This document shows, piece by piece, positions 45,721 through 55,497 of a stretch of DNA of 55,497 nt. The DNA lies in NCBI RefSeq assembly GCF_000341245.1, contig NZ_ANAD01000069.1, positions 8,156 to 63,652 of the forward strand. Reading direction: 5' to 3'. A program made the translations under genes and the position numbers. Below the pieces are notes generated by a model, which was not told the origin of the DNA, did not search any database, and saw nothing but the letters and a program-made list of their open reading frames with translations. Within the stretch, counting starts at the first letter, position 1. The number at the start of each line of letters is the position of its first letter. The DNA is from Nocardiopsis halophila DSM 44494. Its GTDB lineage: Bacteria > Actinomycetota > Actinomycetes > Streptosporangiales > Streptosporangiaceae.

Positions 45721-47007
45721 TCACTTCCCGCCGTCCCGGCCCCGCCCGGTGCCCTCGACGTCCTCGCTGGGGTAGGAGGTCGGGACGGGCGAAGGCTCGG
45801 TGGAGTCGGGCGAGGGCGCGCCCGGCTCGCGCTCGGGGCACATCGCGGTCTCGATCATGGCCCAGGCGGGCGGGTCGGGGTCCTCGGCGTAGCGGGCCTG
45901 GAACAGGGTCAGGTCGCGGTCCTTCGCGTGCACGGTCCAGGTGCGGTGGCCGGGGATGTTGCCCGGGTGCATCCACACCTGGACGCCGCAGTCCAGGGTG
46001 TAGGAGCGCGGGCCGAGCGCGTAGCCGTAGTCGCCGCCGTTGTAGGCCTGGACGGTGAGCATCTCCTGGAGCATCTCCTCGCCGAGGACCTCGCCGTCCA
46101 GCAGCGCGCGCCAGTAGGTGTTGATGTCGCTCACCGTCGAGACGACCTGCGCGGTGCCGTACCAGCGGCTGGTGTCGAACTCGGTGACGTCCTCGGCGGT
46201 GCGCCCGCCGGCGCCGTCGGAGACCCAGGCGTAGCCGTGCATCGCCGGCTCGGGGACCCCGGGCCCGTCCGGGATGGAGGTCCCGGTGAGCTCCAGTGGC
46301 TCCAGGATGCGCTCGCGGACCTCCTCGGCGTAGGGGCGCCCGGTGGCCTCCTCGATGACCAGGGCGGCCAGGACGTAGTTGGTGTTGGAGTACTCCACGT
46401 CGGTGCCGGGGGCGAACACCGGGTCGTGCGCGCCGGCGATCCCCACCAGCTCCTCGGGGCGCCAGGTGCGCCCGGGGTCGCTGCGCACGCTGGGCATGTC
46501 CTTGTTGTAGCTGTACAGCCCGCTGGTGTGGCTGAGCACCATGCGCAGGGTGATGTGCCGCCCGCCCTCGACGAGGCCGGGCAGCAGCTCCTCCAGGGTG
46601 TCGTCCAGGCCCAGGCGGCCCTCCTCGGCCAGCTGCAGCACGGTGGCGGCCACGAACGGCTTGGAGATGCTGGCCACGCGGAAGTGCGCCTGCGGGTCGA
46701 CCGGGTCGCCGGTGGCCCGGTCGGCCACCCCGGCCACGCCGTTCCAGGTGTCCGAGCCGCCGGCGTTGTGCTCGGTGTACTCGGCCACGGCGCCGCTGGC
46801 CGAGCCCCCGGCCACGGTCCGGTTGAGCGCCTGCTGGAGCGCGATGCGCCGCTCGGGCCCGATGCGCGGGGGGTCGGGGGGCGCGGGAGAGGCGGCCGGC
46901 GCGGGCTCCTCGCCCGAGGAGGACCAGGGAAGGGCGACCAGGGCGGTCGCCGCGGCCAGCACGACCGCGCCCCCGCCGGCGACCGCGGCCCATCTCTTGG
47001 TGTCCAT
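45721..47007 (-). CDS. secreted or membrane-anchored serine hydrolase (beta-lactamase/DD-peptidase family)
   Basis: A 428-residue class C beta-lactamase/DD-peptidase-fold protein. An N-terminal hydrophobic segment (about 7-27) serves as signal or anchor, followed by a Pro/Ala linker. The active-site motifs are SISK (S113, K116), YSN (Y206-N208) and an HPGN segment in place of KTG. The closest known type is Streptomyces R61-like DD-carboxypeptidase or an esterase-type relative; antibiotic hydrolysis cannot be inferred. The C-terminal 40 residues are Pro/Glu/Asp/Ser-rich. With the lactate permease it sits between rpmE and rho, an insertion relative to the Streptomyces core order. Confidence 0.88.
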   Translation of the reverse strand: MDTKRWAAVAGGGAVVLAAATALVALPWSSSGEEPAPAASPAPPDPPRIGPERRIALQQALNRTVAGGSASGAVAEYTEHNAGGSDTWNGVAGVADRATGDPVDPQAHFRVASISKPFVAATVLQLAEEGRLGLDDTLEELLPGLVEGGRHITLRMVLSHTSGLYSYNKDMPSVRSDPGRTWRPEELVGIAGAHDPVFAPGTDVEYSNTNYVLAALVIEEATGRPYAEEVRERILEPLELTGTSIPDGPGVPEPAMHGYAWVSDGAGGRTAEDVTEFDTSRWYGTAQVVSTVSDINTYWRALLDGEVLGEEMLQEMLTVQAYNGGDYGYALGPRSYTLDCGVQVWMHPGNIPGHRTWTVHAKDRDLTLFQARYAEDPDPPAWAMIETAMCPEREPGAPSPDSTEPSPVPTSYPSEDVEGTGRGRDGGK

Positions 47008-47069
47008 CGGGTGGCATGGAAGCACGGAACCGGGGTTTTGGCGAACCGCGGGACGGGTACTGCTGTTCC

Positions 47070-48875
47070 TTACCCGCGGGGCCCCGCGGCCTGGTAGGCG
47101 GCCGCTTCGGCGGCGTCCCGCCGGCGGAGCAGGGCCACCGCCGCGGCCAGCGCGAGCAGCAGCGCCGCGAGCTGCACGGCCCCGGCGTTGGCGCCGAACC
47201 CGTAGGCGAACAGGTACGCCAGCGCGCCCGAGGCCAGCAGGTAGTAGGTGAGGGGGATCACGGTCTGCCGGATGAGGTCGCCCTCGCGCCCGGCCAGGCC
47301 CACCACCGCCGAGGCGGCGACGACGTTGTGCACGGTGATCATGTTGCCCGCGGCGCCGCCCACCGCCTGGGCGGCCACCACCGCCTCGGGGACGGCGCCG
47401 ATCCGCTCGGCGGTGGAGAACTGGAACAAGCTGAACATCAGGTTGGAGACGGTGTTGCTGCCGGCGACGAAGGCGCCGAGCGCGCCGATCCAGGGGGCCA
47501 GGAGCGGCCAGGCGCCCCCGGCCAGTCCGGCCGCGCCCTGGGCCAGGGTGAGCGGCATGCTCTCCAGCCCGGCCCCGGAGAACCCCTCGCCGGAGTTGAT
47601 GAAGACCCGCACCAGCGGCACCGCGAACAGCAGCGCCACCGCCGCCCCGGCCAGCTGGCCCCCGGCGGTGCGCCAGGAGGCGGCGATGCGCCGGCCGCTC
47701 ATCCGGTGCAGGCCGTAGGTGGCCAGGCAGACGGCGATGAAGGCGGCGCCCGGGGAGTAGAGGACCTGCACCGCGTCGCCGATGCCGGTGCCCAGGATGT
47801 CGTCGGCGCCCAGCCGGACGCCCTGCAGCCACTCCTCGGCCGGGGCGATCAGCCGGGTCGCGATGAGCACCGCCGCCACCAGCAGGTAGGGCGACCAGGC
47901 GCGCACCAGGCCGATGCGGGGCCCGTCGCCGTCGGCGGGCGCGGCGTCGGGCACCAGGCGGCCGGTCCAGCGCGCCTCCCAGGCCGAGCGGGGCGGGAAG
48001 TCCCAGGGGGTCGTGGGCATCAGGAAGCCGGCGCGGGCGGCGGCGACCACGATCAGCAGCCCGGTGAGCCCGCCCAGCAGGGAGGTGAACTCCACGCCGA
48101 GGAAGGCGTTGTAGAGCACCGAGGGCACCACCATGGCCAGGGCGGCGAACAGGGCGAAGGGCCAGACCGCCAGGCCGTCGGTGAAGCGGCGGCGGCCCCC
48201 GTAGAAGCCGCACAGCAGGCAGCACAGGAAGACCGGGACCAGGGTGCCGGTGATCGCGTGCAGGACGGCGGTCTGCAGGCCGATGTCCTCGATCATGGCG
48301 GTGAAGGAGGTGCCGGCGGCCGCGGTGTGCGCCTCGACGCCGGGGGCGTCGGCCAGCCCGCCGCTGACGCCGACGAGGATGGGGGTGCCCACGGCGCCGA
48401 AGCTCACGGGCGTGCTCTGGATGATCAGGCCCACCATGACCGCGGCCATCGCGGGGAAGCCCAGGGCCAGCAGCAGCGGGGCGACCACCGCGGCGGGGGT
48501 GCCGAAGCCGGAGGCGCCCTCGATGAAGCTGCCGAAGAGCCAGCCGATGATGACCGCCTGCACCCGGCGGTCGGGGCTGATGCCGGTGAAGGTGGCGCGG
48601 ATGGTGGTGATGGCCCCGCTCTGGGTGAGGGTGGCGAGCAGCAGCAGGGCGCCGAAGACGATGTAGAGCAGCCCGGCGGCCAGGATCAGGCCCTGGGCGG
48701 TGGAGGCGGCGATGACCGCCCAGTCCACCCTCCACACGGCGGCGGCCACCGCCACCACGACGGCGTATCCGGCGGGCATCGCGTACTTGGCGGGCCAGCG
48801 CAGCCCGACCAGGAGCACGCCGACGGTGATGATGGGGGCCAGGGCGAAGAGGCTGAGCAGGGCGGGGTCGTCCAT
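47070..48875 (-). CDS. L-lactate permease (LctP family)
   Basis: A 601-residue integral membrane carrier with about 13-14 hydrophobic helices, importing L-lactate, D-lactate or glycolate with protons. Family segments include [40 protein letters not shown] and the C-terminal [21 protein letters not shown] 48875 is preferred because GGGAG lies about nine bases upstream and it yields the normal short N-terminus; frame upstream is open but not family-like. No lactate dehydrogenase gene is nearby. Confidence 0.93.
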   Translation of the reverse strand: MDDPALLSLFALAPIITVGVLLVGLRWPAKYAMPAGYAVVVAVAAAVWRVDWAVIAASTAQGLILAAGLLYIVFGALLLLATLTQSGAITTIRATFTGISPDRRVQAVIIGWLFGSFIEGASGFGTPAAVVAPLLLALGFPAMAAVMVGLIIQSTPVSFGAVGTPILVGVSGGLADAPGVEAHTAAAGTSFTAMIEDIGLQTAVLHAITGTLVPVFLCCLLCGFYGGRRRFTDGLAVWPFALFAALAMVVPSVLYNAFLGVEFTSLLGGLTGLLIVVAAARAGFLMPTTPWDFPPRSAWEARWTGRLVPDAAPADGDGPRIGLVRAWSPYLLVAAVLIATRLIAPAEEWLQGVRLGADDILGTGIGDAVQVLYSPGAAFIAVCLATYGLHRMSGRRIAASWRTAGGQLAGAAVALLFAVPLVRVFINSGEGFSGAGLESMPLTLAQGAAGLAGGAWPLLAPWIGALGAFVAGSNTVSNLMFSLFQFSTAERIGAVPEAVVAAQAVGGAAGNMITVHNVVAASAVVGLAGREGDLIRQTVIPLTYYLLASGALAYLFAYGFGANAGAVQLAALLLALAAAVALLRRRDAAEAAAYQAAGPRG

Positions 48876-49019
48876 CCAGGGCACTCCCGGGGGGCTGGAG
48901 CCGGTCTGGAACAGGCGGGGGACCGCGATCGTCGTACACCGTATGCACATGTGCGGGAAGATGCTAAGCCCGTGGCGTGGGCCCCGTAAAGGGGGACATG
49001 TGGCCCAGGACACACGAAA

Positions 49020-49048
49020 GCGGCCCTTCCCCCGTGAGGAAGGGCCGC
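49020..49048 (-). terminator. hairpin terminator after rho
   Basis: GCGGCCCTTCC (49020-49030) and GGAAGGGCCGC (49038-49048) form a perfect 11-bp stem with a 7-base loop, 29 bases after the rho stop codon. Confidence 0.8.
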
Positions 49049-49076
49049 CTCAGGTGCGCCGGGCGGACGGAACGGG

Positions 49077-51086
49077 CTAGTTGTCCCCCGGGCTGGTCTT
49101 CTGGACCTGCATCAGGAACTCGGCGTTGCTCTTGCTGTCCTTCATCTTGTCCAGGAGCAGCTCGATCGCCTGCTGGGCGTCCAGCGCGTGCAGCACCCGG
49201 CGGAGCTTCCAGATGATCGACAGCTCCTCCTGGGACATGAGGATCTCCTCCTTGCGGGTGGAGGAGGCGTCCACGTCCACGGCCGGGAAGATCCGCTTGT
49301 CGGCCAGGGACCGGTTGAGCTTGAGCTCCATGTTGCCGGTGCCCTTGAACTCCTCGAAGATGACCTCGTCCATCCGCGAGCCGGTGTCGACCAGCGCGGT
49401 GGCCAGGATCGTCAGCGAGCCGCCGTTCTCGATGTTGCGGGCCGCGCCGAAGAACCGCTTGGGCGGGTACAGCGCGGTGGAGTCCACACCGCCGGACAGG
49501 ATGCGCCCGCTGGCCGGGGCGGCCAGGTTGTAGGCGCGGCCCAGGCGGGTGATGGAGTCCAGCAGCACGACCACGTCCAGGCCCATCTCCACCAGGCGCT
49601 TGGCGCGCTCGATGGACAGCTCGGCCACGGTGGTGTGGTCCTCGGCCGGGCGGTCGAAGGTGGAGTGGATGACCTCCCCCTTGACCGTGCGCTGCATGTC
49701 GGTGACCTCTTCGGGCCGCTCGTCGACGAGGACGACCATGAGGTGGCACTCGGGGTTGTTCTCGGTGATCGCGTTGGCGATCGACTGCAGCACCATCGTC
49801 TTGCCCGCCTTGGGCGGGGAGACGATCAGGCCGCGCTGGCCCTTGCCGATCGGGGCGACCAGGTCGACGATCCGCGTGGTCAGCACGTTCGACTCGGTCT
49901 CCAGGCGGAGCCGGTCCTGCGGGTAGAGCGGGACGAGCTTGGAGAACTCGGCGCGGTTGCGGGCCTGGTCGGGCGCCATGCCGTTGATGGTGTCCAGGCG
50001 CACCAGCGCGTTGAACTTCTCACGGCGCTCGCCCTCGCGGGGCTGGCGGACCGCGCCGGTGATGGCGTCGCCCTTGCGCAGCCCGTACTTGCGCACCTGG
50101 GCCAGCGAGACGTAGACGTCGTTGGGCCCGGGCAGGTAGCCCGTGGTGCGCACGAAGGCGTAGTTGTCGAGGATGTCGAGGATGCCGGCGACCGGCAGCA
50201 GGACGTCGTCCTCGCTGATCACGGGCTCGGGCTCCTGGCGGTCGCGGCCGCGGCGGTCCCGGCGGTCCCGGCGGCGCCCGCGGCGGCGCCCGCCGCCGGA
50301 GTCGTCGTCGGCGTTCTGGCGCCCGCCACCGGAGTTCTGGTGCTGGGGGCCGCCGCCGTCGCCGTGGCCCTGGCCCTGGCCCTCGGCGGATCCGTCGTCG
50401 CGTCCGCCCCGGTTGCGGCGGTTGCGCTGGCGATCGCGGCCCTGCTTGCGGCCCTCGCCGCCGTCGGAGCCGCTCTTCTGGGAGGTGCTGGAGGTCTTCA
50501 CACTGCTCGCGGAGGTCGGGGTCTCATTGGCTTCCGCGGCCGCCGGGGCCTGCTCGGCCTCGTCGGGGCGCCGCCGCGCCGAACGGCGGCCGCGTGCGGG
50601 CCTGCCCCCCTCGGCCTGCCCCTGGGCCTCCTGGCCCGCGGGGTCATTGCGGTCGGCGGGCCCCTCGGCGCCCGCGTCCTTGTCGGCCTTCGGGCCGTCC
50701 TGCTCGGCGCCCTTCGCGGCGCCCTTGCCGCCGCCCCCGGAGGACCGGCCCTTCTTGGCCGCGGCGCCCTTGGCGGGGGCGTCCTCGGCCTCCTTGCGGT
50801 CGGCCTTGGGGGCGGCCACCGGGCCGCCCTGCTTGGCCTCGATGGCGGCGATGACGTCGTTCTTGCGCATCCGCCCCGTGCCGGTGATGCCCAGGCTCGA
50901 CGCGAGCCGCTGGAGCTCGGTGAGCTTGAGCGCCGACAGCCCGGTGGCGCCGGACGAGGCCCGGGACCGGGCCGAGGCGCTCTTGGCGGCGCGTGCCGCG
51001 CCGTCGCCGGCGTCCGCAGCGGGCGCGGTGGATTCGTCGTTGCTGCTGACCGCCGCGTCCGTGTGGAGTTCGGTGGTGTCGCTCAC
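49077..51086 (-). CDS. rho: transcription termination factor Rho with long disordered insert
   Basis: Hexameric RNA-dependent ATPase ending transcripts; 669 residues against 419 in E. coli. The Rho-N domain is at about 48-84 ([18 protein letters not shown]). A low-complexity insert (about 88-285) is rich in Arg, Asn, Gly, Asp and Gln, with [11 protein letters not shown] and [13 protein letters not shown] tracts. The cold-shock-like RNA-binding domain is at about 290-370, and the ATPase follows with PPKAGKT (424-430). Such inserts are typical of actinobacteria and can broaden RNA binding. The reported bicyclomycin-contact region is intact by eye. The gene has a leader of about 390 bases and a strong terminator downstream. 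Confidence 0.97.
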   Translation of the reverse strand: MSDTTELHTDAAVSSNDESTAPAADAGDGAARAAKSASARSRASSGATGLSALKLTELQRLASSLGITGTGRMRKNDVIAAIEAKQGGPVAAPKADRKEAEDAPAKGAAAKKGRSSGGGGKGAAKGAEQDGPKADKDAGAEGPADRNDPAGQEAQGQAEGGRPARGRRSARRRPDEAEQAPAAAEANETPTSASSVKTSSTSQKSGSDGGEGRKQGRDRQRNRRNRGGRDDGSAEGQGQGHGDGGGPQHQNSGGGRQNADDDSGGGRRRGRRRDRRDRRGRDRQEPEPVISEDDVLLPVAGILDILDNYAFVRTTGYLPGPNDVYVSLAQVRKYGLRKGDAITGAVRQPREGERREKFNALVRLDTINGMAPDQARNRAEFSKLVPLYPQDRLRLETESNVLTTRIVDLVAPIGKGQRGLIVSPPKAGKTMVLQSIANAITENNPECHLMVVLVDERPEEVTDMQRTVKGEVIHSTFDRPAEDHTTVAELSIERAKRLVEMGLDVVVLLDSITRLGRAYNLAAPASGRILSGGVDSTALYPPKRFFGAARNIENGGSLTILATALVDTGSRMDEVIFEEFKGTGNMELKLNRSLADKRIFPAVDVDASSTRKEEILMSQEELSIIWKLRRVLHALDAQQAIELLLDKMKDSKSNAEFLMQVQKTSPGDN

Positions 51087-51505
51087 TAAGGGTCCTTCCC
51101 AAGGAGCGGGCTCGTGCCGTTGTCATGTCGTGAACGGCCGGCCCGGTGGTGCGAACCGGCGGGGGCCGGGTCGGGCGTGCCCCACGTGGTTGTCGGGAAC
51201 CGTCGGTCGGCGCCCTTACCCAAGCGCGGCGGGCTCTGGGTACAGCCAGACGTCGGGGCGGTGAGCTCGATGGTTCGTCCCGCGGACCGTTCTGTCGCTC
51301 TCGCCGGGCGAGGACGGCGCCTCGGTGGGATGGGCGGGGCCGCGGGGGCGACGTGAGCTCGACACGGGGGCCCGGCCTCGTTCCGGGCGCGGCGCGCTGC
51401 GGCGCACGCACGGAGCCGACGCGGAGGTCCCTGTGGCGGATGAGCACACGCCCCGCATCGGGGCATCTGGTGCTACGACCAGCCTAACATCACCGGAGCC
51501 CAAGG
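51087..51505 (-). promoter_or_regulatory. long rho leader region with putative promoter
   Basis: A 419-bp gap between thrB and rho. On the minus strand TAGGCT (51486-51481) is a good -10 candidate, placing the start of transcription near 51474, about 390 bases before the rho ATG. The hairpin GCCCCG-ATG-CGGGGC (51464-51450) lies just after it, and the rest is GC-rich with several further inverted repeats. Rho genes are often autoregulated by premature termination in the leader; that fits but is not shown. Confidence 0.55.
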
Positions 51506-52495
51506 CTATTCCTCGACACTGGTCAATGAACGGGGAGAACTGATCCGCACCCCAGCCGGATCGATTGCTAAGGGGCGTATGTGCCATCCCGTACCCGTTC
51601 GCGCGTGAATCGAATCAACCGCATCCCGATGGATTTGCCCGGCATCGCCCGCCACTGGGGCGTTTCGGGCACCGGGGGCCGCCGCCAGCACCAGGACGGT
51701 GGGCCCGGCCCCGGACACCACCGCGGGCAGGTGGTCCAGGTCGCGGAGTTCGCTGATCAGACGCGCGCTGTCGGGCATGGCGGCGGCACGGTAGTGCTGG
51801 TGCAGCCGGTCCTGCGTGGCCTCCAGCAGCAGCTCGGGGTGGCCGGAAACGGCCGCGGTGAGCAGCGCCGCCCGGCCCGCGGTGAACGCGGCGTCGGCGT
51901 GCGGCACCTCGGCCGGCAGCAGTCCGCGGGCGGCCTCGGTGGACAGCCGCTCCGCGGGCACGCACACGACCGGCCGCAGCCGCGGGTCGGGCTCCAGGCG
52001 CAGCGCACGCCAGGCGCCGCGCTCGCCCCAGGACAGGGTGAAGCCGCCGTAGACGCAGGGGGCCACGTTGTCGGGGTGGCCCTCGATGTCGGCGGCGGTC
52101 CGGAAGATCCAGTCGGTGTCGGGGCCGCCGTCCGGGCCGCGCCGGCCGAGCAGCGCGGCGGCCGCCGCCACCCCGGCGGTGATCGCCGAGGCCGAGGAGC
52201 CCAGGCCGCGCCCGTGCGGCACCGCGTTGCGGCAGCGCAGCTCCACGCCCGGGGCGGGCGCCCCGGCGGCCGCGCAGGCCGCCAGGTAGGAGGAGGCCAC
52301 CAGGTGGTCGGGGCCCTCGGGCACCTGCCCGGCGCCCTCCCCCTCCACGCTCACGCGCACCCCGGCGCCGGCGCGCGGGACGGCCTCGACCTCGTCGTGC
52401 AGGTCCAGGGCCAGCCCCATGGCGTCGAACCCGGGGCCCAGGTTGGCGCTGGTGGCCGGGGTGCGCACGCGCACCCCGGCGGGCGCGGCGCTCAC
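51506..52495 (-). CDS. thrB: homoserine kinase
   Basis: GHMP-family kinase phosphorylating homoserine for threonine synthesis; 329 residues. It begins [17 protein letters not shown], has the ATP loop [14 protein letters not shown] (GHMP motif 2) and a C-terminal [11 protein letters not shown] (motif 3). Its GTG overlaps the thrC stop as GTGA, so expression is coupled to thrC. The C-terminal 35 residues ([16 protein letters not shown]) match the family end. Confidence 0.95.
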   Translation of the reverse strand: MSAAPAGVRVRTPATSANLGPGFDAMGLALDLHDEVEAVPRAGAGVRVSVEGEGAGQVPEGPDHLVASSYLAACAAAGAPAPGVELRCRNAVPHGRGLGSSASAITAGVAAAAALLGRRGPDGGPDTDWIFRTAADIEGHPDNVAPCVYGGFTLSWGERGAWRALRLEPDPRLRPVVCVPAERLSTEAARGLLPAEVPHADAAFTAGRAALLTAAVSGHPELLLEATQDRLHQHYRAAAMPDSARLISELRDLDHLPAVVSGAGPTVLVLAAAPGARNAPVAGDAGQIHRDAVDSIHARTGTGWHIRPLAIDPAGVRISSPRSLTSVEE

Positions 52496-53556
52496 GCCAG
52501 GCCCAGGGCGCCGGCCGCGGCGCGGGCGTCCACCGGGACGGTGGTCGCCGAGGAGGCGCCGGCCAGCGCCCAGTCGGGGTCCTTCAGGCCGTTTCCGGTC
52601 ACCGTGCACACCACCCGGGAGCCGCGCTCGACCGCGCCGGCCTCGGCGGCCTGCAGCAGCCCCGCCACACTGGCCGCCGACGCCAGCTCGACGAAGACGC
52701 CCTCCTCGGCGGCGAGCATCCGGTAGGCGGCCAGGATCTGGCGGTCGGTGACCGCGTCGATGGCGCCGCCGGACTCCTCGCGCGCCTGCTCGGCACTCTG
52801 CCAGGACGCCGGGTTGCCGATCCGGATCGCCGTGGCGATGGTGCGCGGGGAGCGCACCGGCGCGCCGCCGACGATCGGCGCCGCGCCGCTGGCCTGGAAG
52901 CCGAGCATGCGCGGGGTGCGGGTGGCCGGGCCCTCGGAGGCGGACTCCTTGTAGCCCATCCAGTAGGCGCTGATGTTGCCGGCGTTGCCGACCGGCAGGC
53001 AGTGCACGTCGGGGGCGTCGCCGAGGGCGTCGACCACCTCGAAGGCGGCGGTCTTCTGGCCCTGCAGCCGGTAGGGGTTGACCGAGTTGACCAGCGCCAC
53101 CGGGTAGTCCACCGACAGCTTGCGGGCCAGCTCCAGGCAGTCGTCGAAGTTGCCGTCGACCTGGAGCAGCTTGGCGCCGTGCACCAGCGCCTGGGCCAGC
53201 TTGCCCATGGCGATCTTGCCCTGGGGCACCAGCACCGCGCAGGTCATGCCGGCGCGCACCGCGTAGGCGGCGGCGCTGGCGCTGGTGTTGCCGGTGGAGG
53301 CGCAGATGACCGCCTTGGCGCCGTCCTCGGCGGCCTTGCTGATCGCCATCGTCATGCCGCGGTCCTTGAAGGAGCCGGTGGGGTTGAGGCCCTCCACCTT
53401 CAGGAAGACCTCGCATCCGGTCAGCTCCGAGACCCGCCGGGCCGGTACCAGCGGGGTTCCGCCCTCCTGGAGGGTGACGACCGGGGTGTTCGCCGTGACC
53501 GGGAGGCGGTCGCGGTACTCCTCGACCACCCCGCGCCACGCCCGTGCCATGCTCAC
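52492..53556 (-). CDS. thrC: threonine synthase
   Basis: PLP enzyme converting O-phosphohomoserine to threonine; 354 residues. The PLP lysine is K64 in PTGSFKDRG; other family pieces are [15 protein letters not shown] and [13 protein letters not shown] (phosphate-binding GNAGN). GTG 53556 has AGAGG eight bases upstream; ATG 53550 is the alternative. Order hom-thrC-thrB with tight coupling at thrC/thrB is standard for actinomycetes. Confidence 0.96.
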   Translation of the reverse strand: MSMARAWRGVVEEYRDRLPVTANTPVVTLQEGGTPLVPARRVSELTGCEVFLKVEGLNPTGSFKDRGMTMAISKAAEDGAKAVICASTGNTSASAAAYAVRAGMTCAVLVPQGKIAMGKLAQALVHGAKLLQVDGNFDDCLELARKLSVDYPVALVNSVNPYRLQGQKTAAFEVVDALGDAPDVHCLPVGNAGNISAYWMGYKESASEGPATRTPRMLGFQASGAAPIVGGAPVRSPRTIATAIRIGNPASWQSAEQAREESGGAIDAVTDRQILAAYRMLAAEEGVFVELASAASVAGLLQAAEAGAVERGSRVVCTVTGNGLKDPDWALAGASSATTVPVDARAAAGALGLA

Positions 53557-53677
53557 GACAGGGACCTCTCGCGATCAATAATCATCAATGGGAAAACGCG
53601 GGAACCCGCGCCAGCAGTCTAGGGGGCCGCGGGCGGCGGTGCGTCCGCCGCCCCCGACCGGTCTCACCAGCCGAGAC

Positions 53678-54976
53678 TCACGCCCCGGTGCCGAGCGCCT
53701 CGACCCGCATGACGCTGGCCACCGAGCGCACCTCGTCCAGGGCGCGCAGCCGCTCGACCGTGGCGTCCAGCGCCGCGTCCGGGGCGGGGTGGCTGACCAG
53801 GACGAGCTGGGCGTCCTCGCCCCGGCCCTCCTGGCGCACGTTCATGATGGACACCCCGTTCTCGGCGAAGACCTCGGCCACCTGCGCCAGCACGCCGGGG
53901 CGGTCGGCCACGTCGAGCGAGAGGTGGTAGCGGGTGACGGTGGCGCCCATCGGGTGCACCGGCAGCCCGCTGTCGTGCGCGCCCTCGCCCACCGAGGTGG
54001 AGGCCAGCCGGTTGCGGGCCACCGCCACCACGTCGCCCAGGACCGCGCTGGCGGTGGGCGACCCGCCGGCGCCGGCGCCGTAGAACATCAGCCTCCCGGC
54101 CGACTCGGCCTCCACGAACACCGCGTTGTAGGCGCCGCCGACGGTGGCCAGCGGGTGCTCGCGGGGCAGCATCGCCGGGTGCACCCGCACCCCGACCGAG
54201 GCGCCGTCCGGGGACAGCTGGCAGATCGCCAGCGGTTTGACCACGCAGCCCATCGCCTTGGCGCTGGCGATGTCGGCGGCGGTCACCCCGGTGATGCCCT
54301 CGCGGTGCACGTCGGCGGCGGTCACCTGCCGGGTGTGGAAGGCCAGCCGGGCCAGGATGGCGGCCTTGGCGGCGGCGTCGAAGCCCTCCACGTCGGCGGT
54401 GGGGTCGGCCTCGGCGTAGCCCAGCGCCTGGGCCTCCTCCAGGGACTCGGCGAACCCGGCGCCCTGGGCGTCCATCCGGTCCAGGATGAAGTTGGTGGTG
54501 CCGTTGACGATGCCCATCACCCGGGTGACGCGGTCCCCGGCCAGGGAGTCGCGCAGCGGGCGCAGCAGCGGGATGGCGCCGGCCACGGCGGCCTCGTAGT
54601 ACACGTCGACCCCGGCCTCGCGGGCGGCGTCGTGGATCGTGGCGCCGTCCTCGGCCAGCAGCGCCTTGTTGGCGGTGACCACCGACTTGCCGGACTTGAC
54701 CGCGGCCAGGATGAGCGAACGGGCGGGCTCGATGCCGCCGATGACCTCCACCACCAGGTCGATGTCGTCGCGCGTGACCAGGGACATGGCGTCGGTGGTG
54801 AACAGCTCGGGGTCCAGGCCCGTGCCGCGGGTGCGGCCGAGCCGGCGCACCGCGATGCCGCCGATCTCCACCGGCGTGCCGATGCGCGCGGCGAGCTCCT
54901 CCGACTGCTCGTCGACCAGGCGGACGACTTCAGCACCCACGACGCCGCATCCGAGCAGCGCCACCTTCATCGCCAT
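53678..54976 (-). CDS. hom: homoserine dehydrogenase
   Basis: Reduces aspartate semialdehyde to homoserine; 432 residues. An N-terminal NAD(P) fold (VALLGCGVVGAEVVRL, about 4-20) is followed by the catalytic domain (GIVNGTTNFILDRM) and a C-terminal ACT domain (about 348-425, HLSLDVADRPGVLAQVAEVF), the usual site for threonine feedback inhibition. It lies 57 bases after lysA and 121 bases before thrC on the same strand. Confidence 0.97.
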   Translation of the reverse strand: MAMKVALLGCGVVGAEVVRLVDEQSEELAARIGTPVEIGGIAVRRLGRTRGTGLDPELFTTDAMSLVTRDDIDLVVEVIGGIEPARSLILAAVKSGKSVVTANKALLAEDGATIHDAAREAGVDVYYEAAVAGAIPLLRPLRDSLAGDRVTRVMGIVNGTTNFILDRMDAQGAGFAESLEEAQALGYAEADPTADVEGFDAAAKAAILARLAFHTRQVTAADVHREGITGVTAADIASAKAMGCVVKPLAICQLSPDGASVGVRVHPAMLPREHPLATVGGAYNAVFVEAESAGRLMFYGAGAGGSPTASAVLGDVVAVARNRLASTSVGEGAHDSGLPVHPMGATVTRYHLSLDVADRPGVLAQVAEVFAENGVSIMNVRQEGRGEDAQLVLVSHPAPDAALDATVERLRALDEVRSVASVMRVEALGTGA

Positions 54977-55033
54977 AGGGGGGTGACTCCCACTTCTCTC
55001 ACGGAACTCACAGAACTCACGGACGGCACTCTC

Positions 55034-55497
55034 TCAGCCCTGGTCGAGGCGGAGCAGGTCCTCCTCGGTCTCCCGGCGCACCAGCGTCCGGGAGGACCCG
55101 TCGCGCACCGCCACCACGGCGGGGCGCGGCAGGTGGTTGTAGTTGCTGGCCATCGAGTGGCAGTAGGCGCCGGTGGCGGCCACCGCCACCAGGTCGCCGG
55201 GGCGCAGGTCCCGGGGCAGGTACAGGTCGTTGACGATGATGTCGCCGCTCTCGCAGTGCTTGCCGACCAGGCGGGAGAGCATCGGCTCGGCGGACCCGGC
55301 CCGGGAGGCGGGCGCGCAGGTGTACTCGGCCCCGTACAGCGCGGTGCGCACGTTGTCGCTCATGCCGCCGTCGACGCTGACGTAGGTGCGGATGCCCTCG
55401 ACGTCCTTGACGGTGCCCACGGTGTAGAGGGTGACGCCGGCGGGGCCGGCGACCGCCCGGCCCGGCTCGACCGACAGCCGCGGCACCGGCAGGGGGG
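55034..55497 (-). CDS. lysA: diaminopimelate decarboxylase (5' part beyond window edge)
   Basis: Last enzyme of lysine synthesis, PLP-dependent, converting meso-diaminopimelate to L-lysine. Only the C-terminal 154 codons are in the window; the frame remains open at the right edge, so the GTG at 55486 is internal. Family hallmarks are [40 protein letters not shown] and [12 protein letters not shown]. The actinobacterial order lysA-hom-thrC-thrB-rho supports it. Confidence 0.95.
   Translation of the reverse strand, partial: PLPVPRLSVEPGRAVAGPAGVTLYTVGTVKDVEGIRTYVSVDGGMSDNVRTALYGAEYTCAPASRAGSAEPMLSRLVGKHCESGDIIVNDLYLPRDLRPGDLVAVAATGAYCHSMASNYNHLPRPAVVAVRDGSSRTLVRRETEEDLLRLDQG

Noticed and set aside
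45721-48948. A 1075-codon minus-strand frame that could suggest a fusion of the serine hydrolase with upstream sequence
   Set aside because: The frame is merely open because of GC bias; only the last 428 codons are protein-like, and the upstream part is out of frame with the real lactate permease gene.

Overview
This is a gene-dense chromosomal segment of a very high-GC actinomycete. I count 55 protein genes, of which pncB (left edge) and lysA (right edge) are cut by the window. I see no tRNA, rRNA, CRISPR array or complete insertion sequence. The order lysA-hom-thrC-thrB-rho-rpmE-prfA-prmC-tsaC-wecA-atpI-atpBEFHAGDC-DUF2550, then pduO, nucS, an SCO5389-family gene, a FilP-like gene, methylmalonyl-CoA epimerase, thiolase, meaB, marR and an acyl-CoA mutase, follows the Streptomyces coelicolor SCO5353-SCO5415 core region. 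It lacks some Streptomyces members and carries inserted accessory genes. A Nocardiopsaceae-type genome (Nocardiopsis or Streptomonospora-like) is my best inference; I did not compute it.

Layout, left to right. 1-1.8 kb: NAD salvage (pncB, pncA) converging on trpS. 1.8-5.6 kb: trpS, a secreted M43-type metalloprotease and an SF2 helicase. 5.6-7.6 kb: a class E sortase with a 58-residue membrane protein, a DUF3039 protein and a YqgE/AlgH protein. 7.7-13.2 kb: malic enzyme, a cytidylate-kinase-like protein, a YbbN-like TPR/thioredoxin protein, an isobutyryl-CoA-mutase-type large subunit and its likely MarR regulator. 13.4-17.3 kb: two tandem secreted GH18 chitinases sharing an AT-rich upstream element. 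17.3-21.0 kb: an ElaA-type acetyltransferase, then meaB, a DinB-family gene, thiolase and methylmalonyl-CoA epimerase. 21.3-22.6 kb: a FilP-like coiled-coil protein, followed by a 324-bp element with 57-bp perfect inverted termini. 23.1-32.4 kb: hydrolase, zinc-ribbon protein, 3-hydroxyacyl-CoA dehydrogenase, LLM oxidoreductase, SCO5389-family protein, NucS, glutamate dehydrogenase, a secreted M28 aminopeptidase, cobalamin adenosyltransferase and a thiamine-binding-fold protein. 32.5-41.0 kb: the ATP synthase operon. 41.2-45.5 kb: wecA, tsaC, prmC, prfA, rpmE. 45.7-48.9 kb: serine hydrolase and lactate permease. 49.1-55.5 kb: rho, thrB, thrC, hom, lysA.

Functional links. The mutase (B12-dependent), its GTPase chaperone MeaB, the adenosyltransferase that makes its cofactor, the epimerase, thiolase and hydroxyacyl-CoA dehydrogenase form a dispersed acyl-CoA (C4/propionate) module. 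The chitinases, metalloprotease and aminopeptidase form a secreted polymer-degrading set. lysA-hom-thrC-thrB is the aspartate-family amino-acid block.

Most unusual sequence structures: the 57-bp inverted-repeat element abutting a stop codon; a 23-bp palindrome plus a Zur-like box upstream of nucS; an 18-bp perfect hairpin between atpD and atpC; a MarR-type palindrome over the predicted mutase -10; and short tandem duplications spanning the stop codons of atpD and the zinc-ribbon gene. I found no clear new multi-gene system. These are non-coding candidates.
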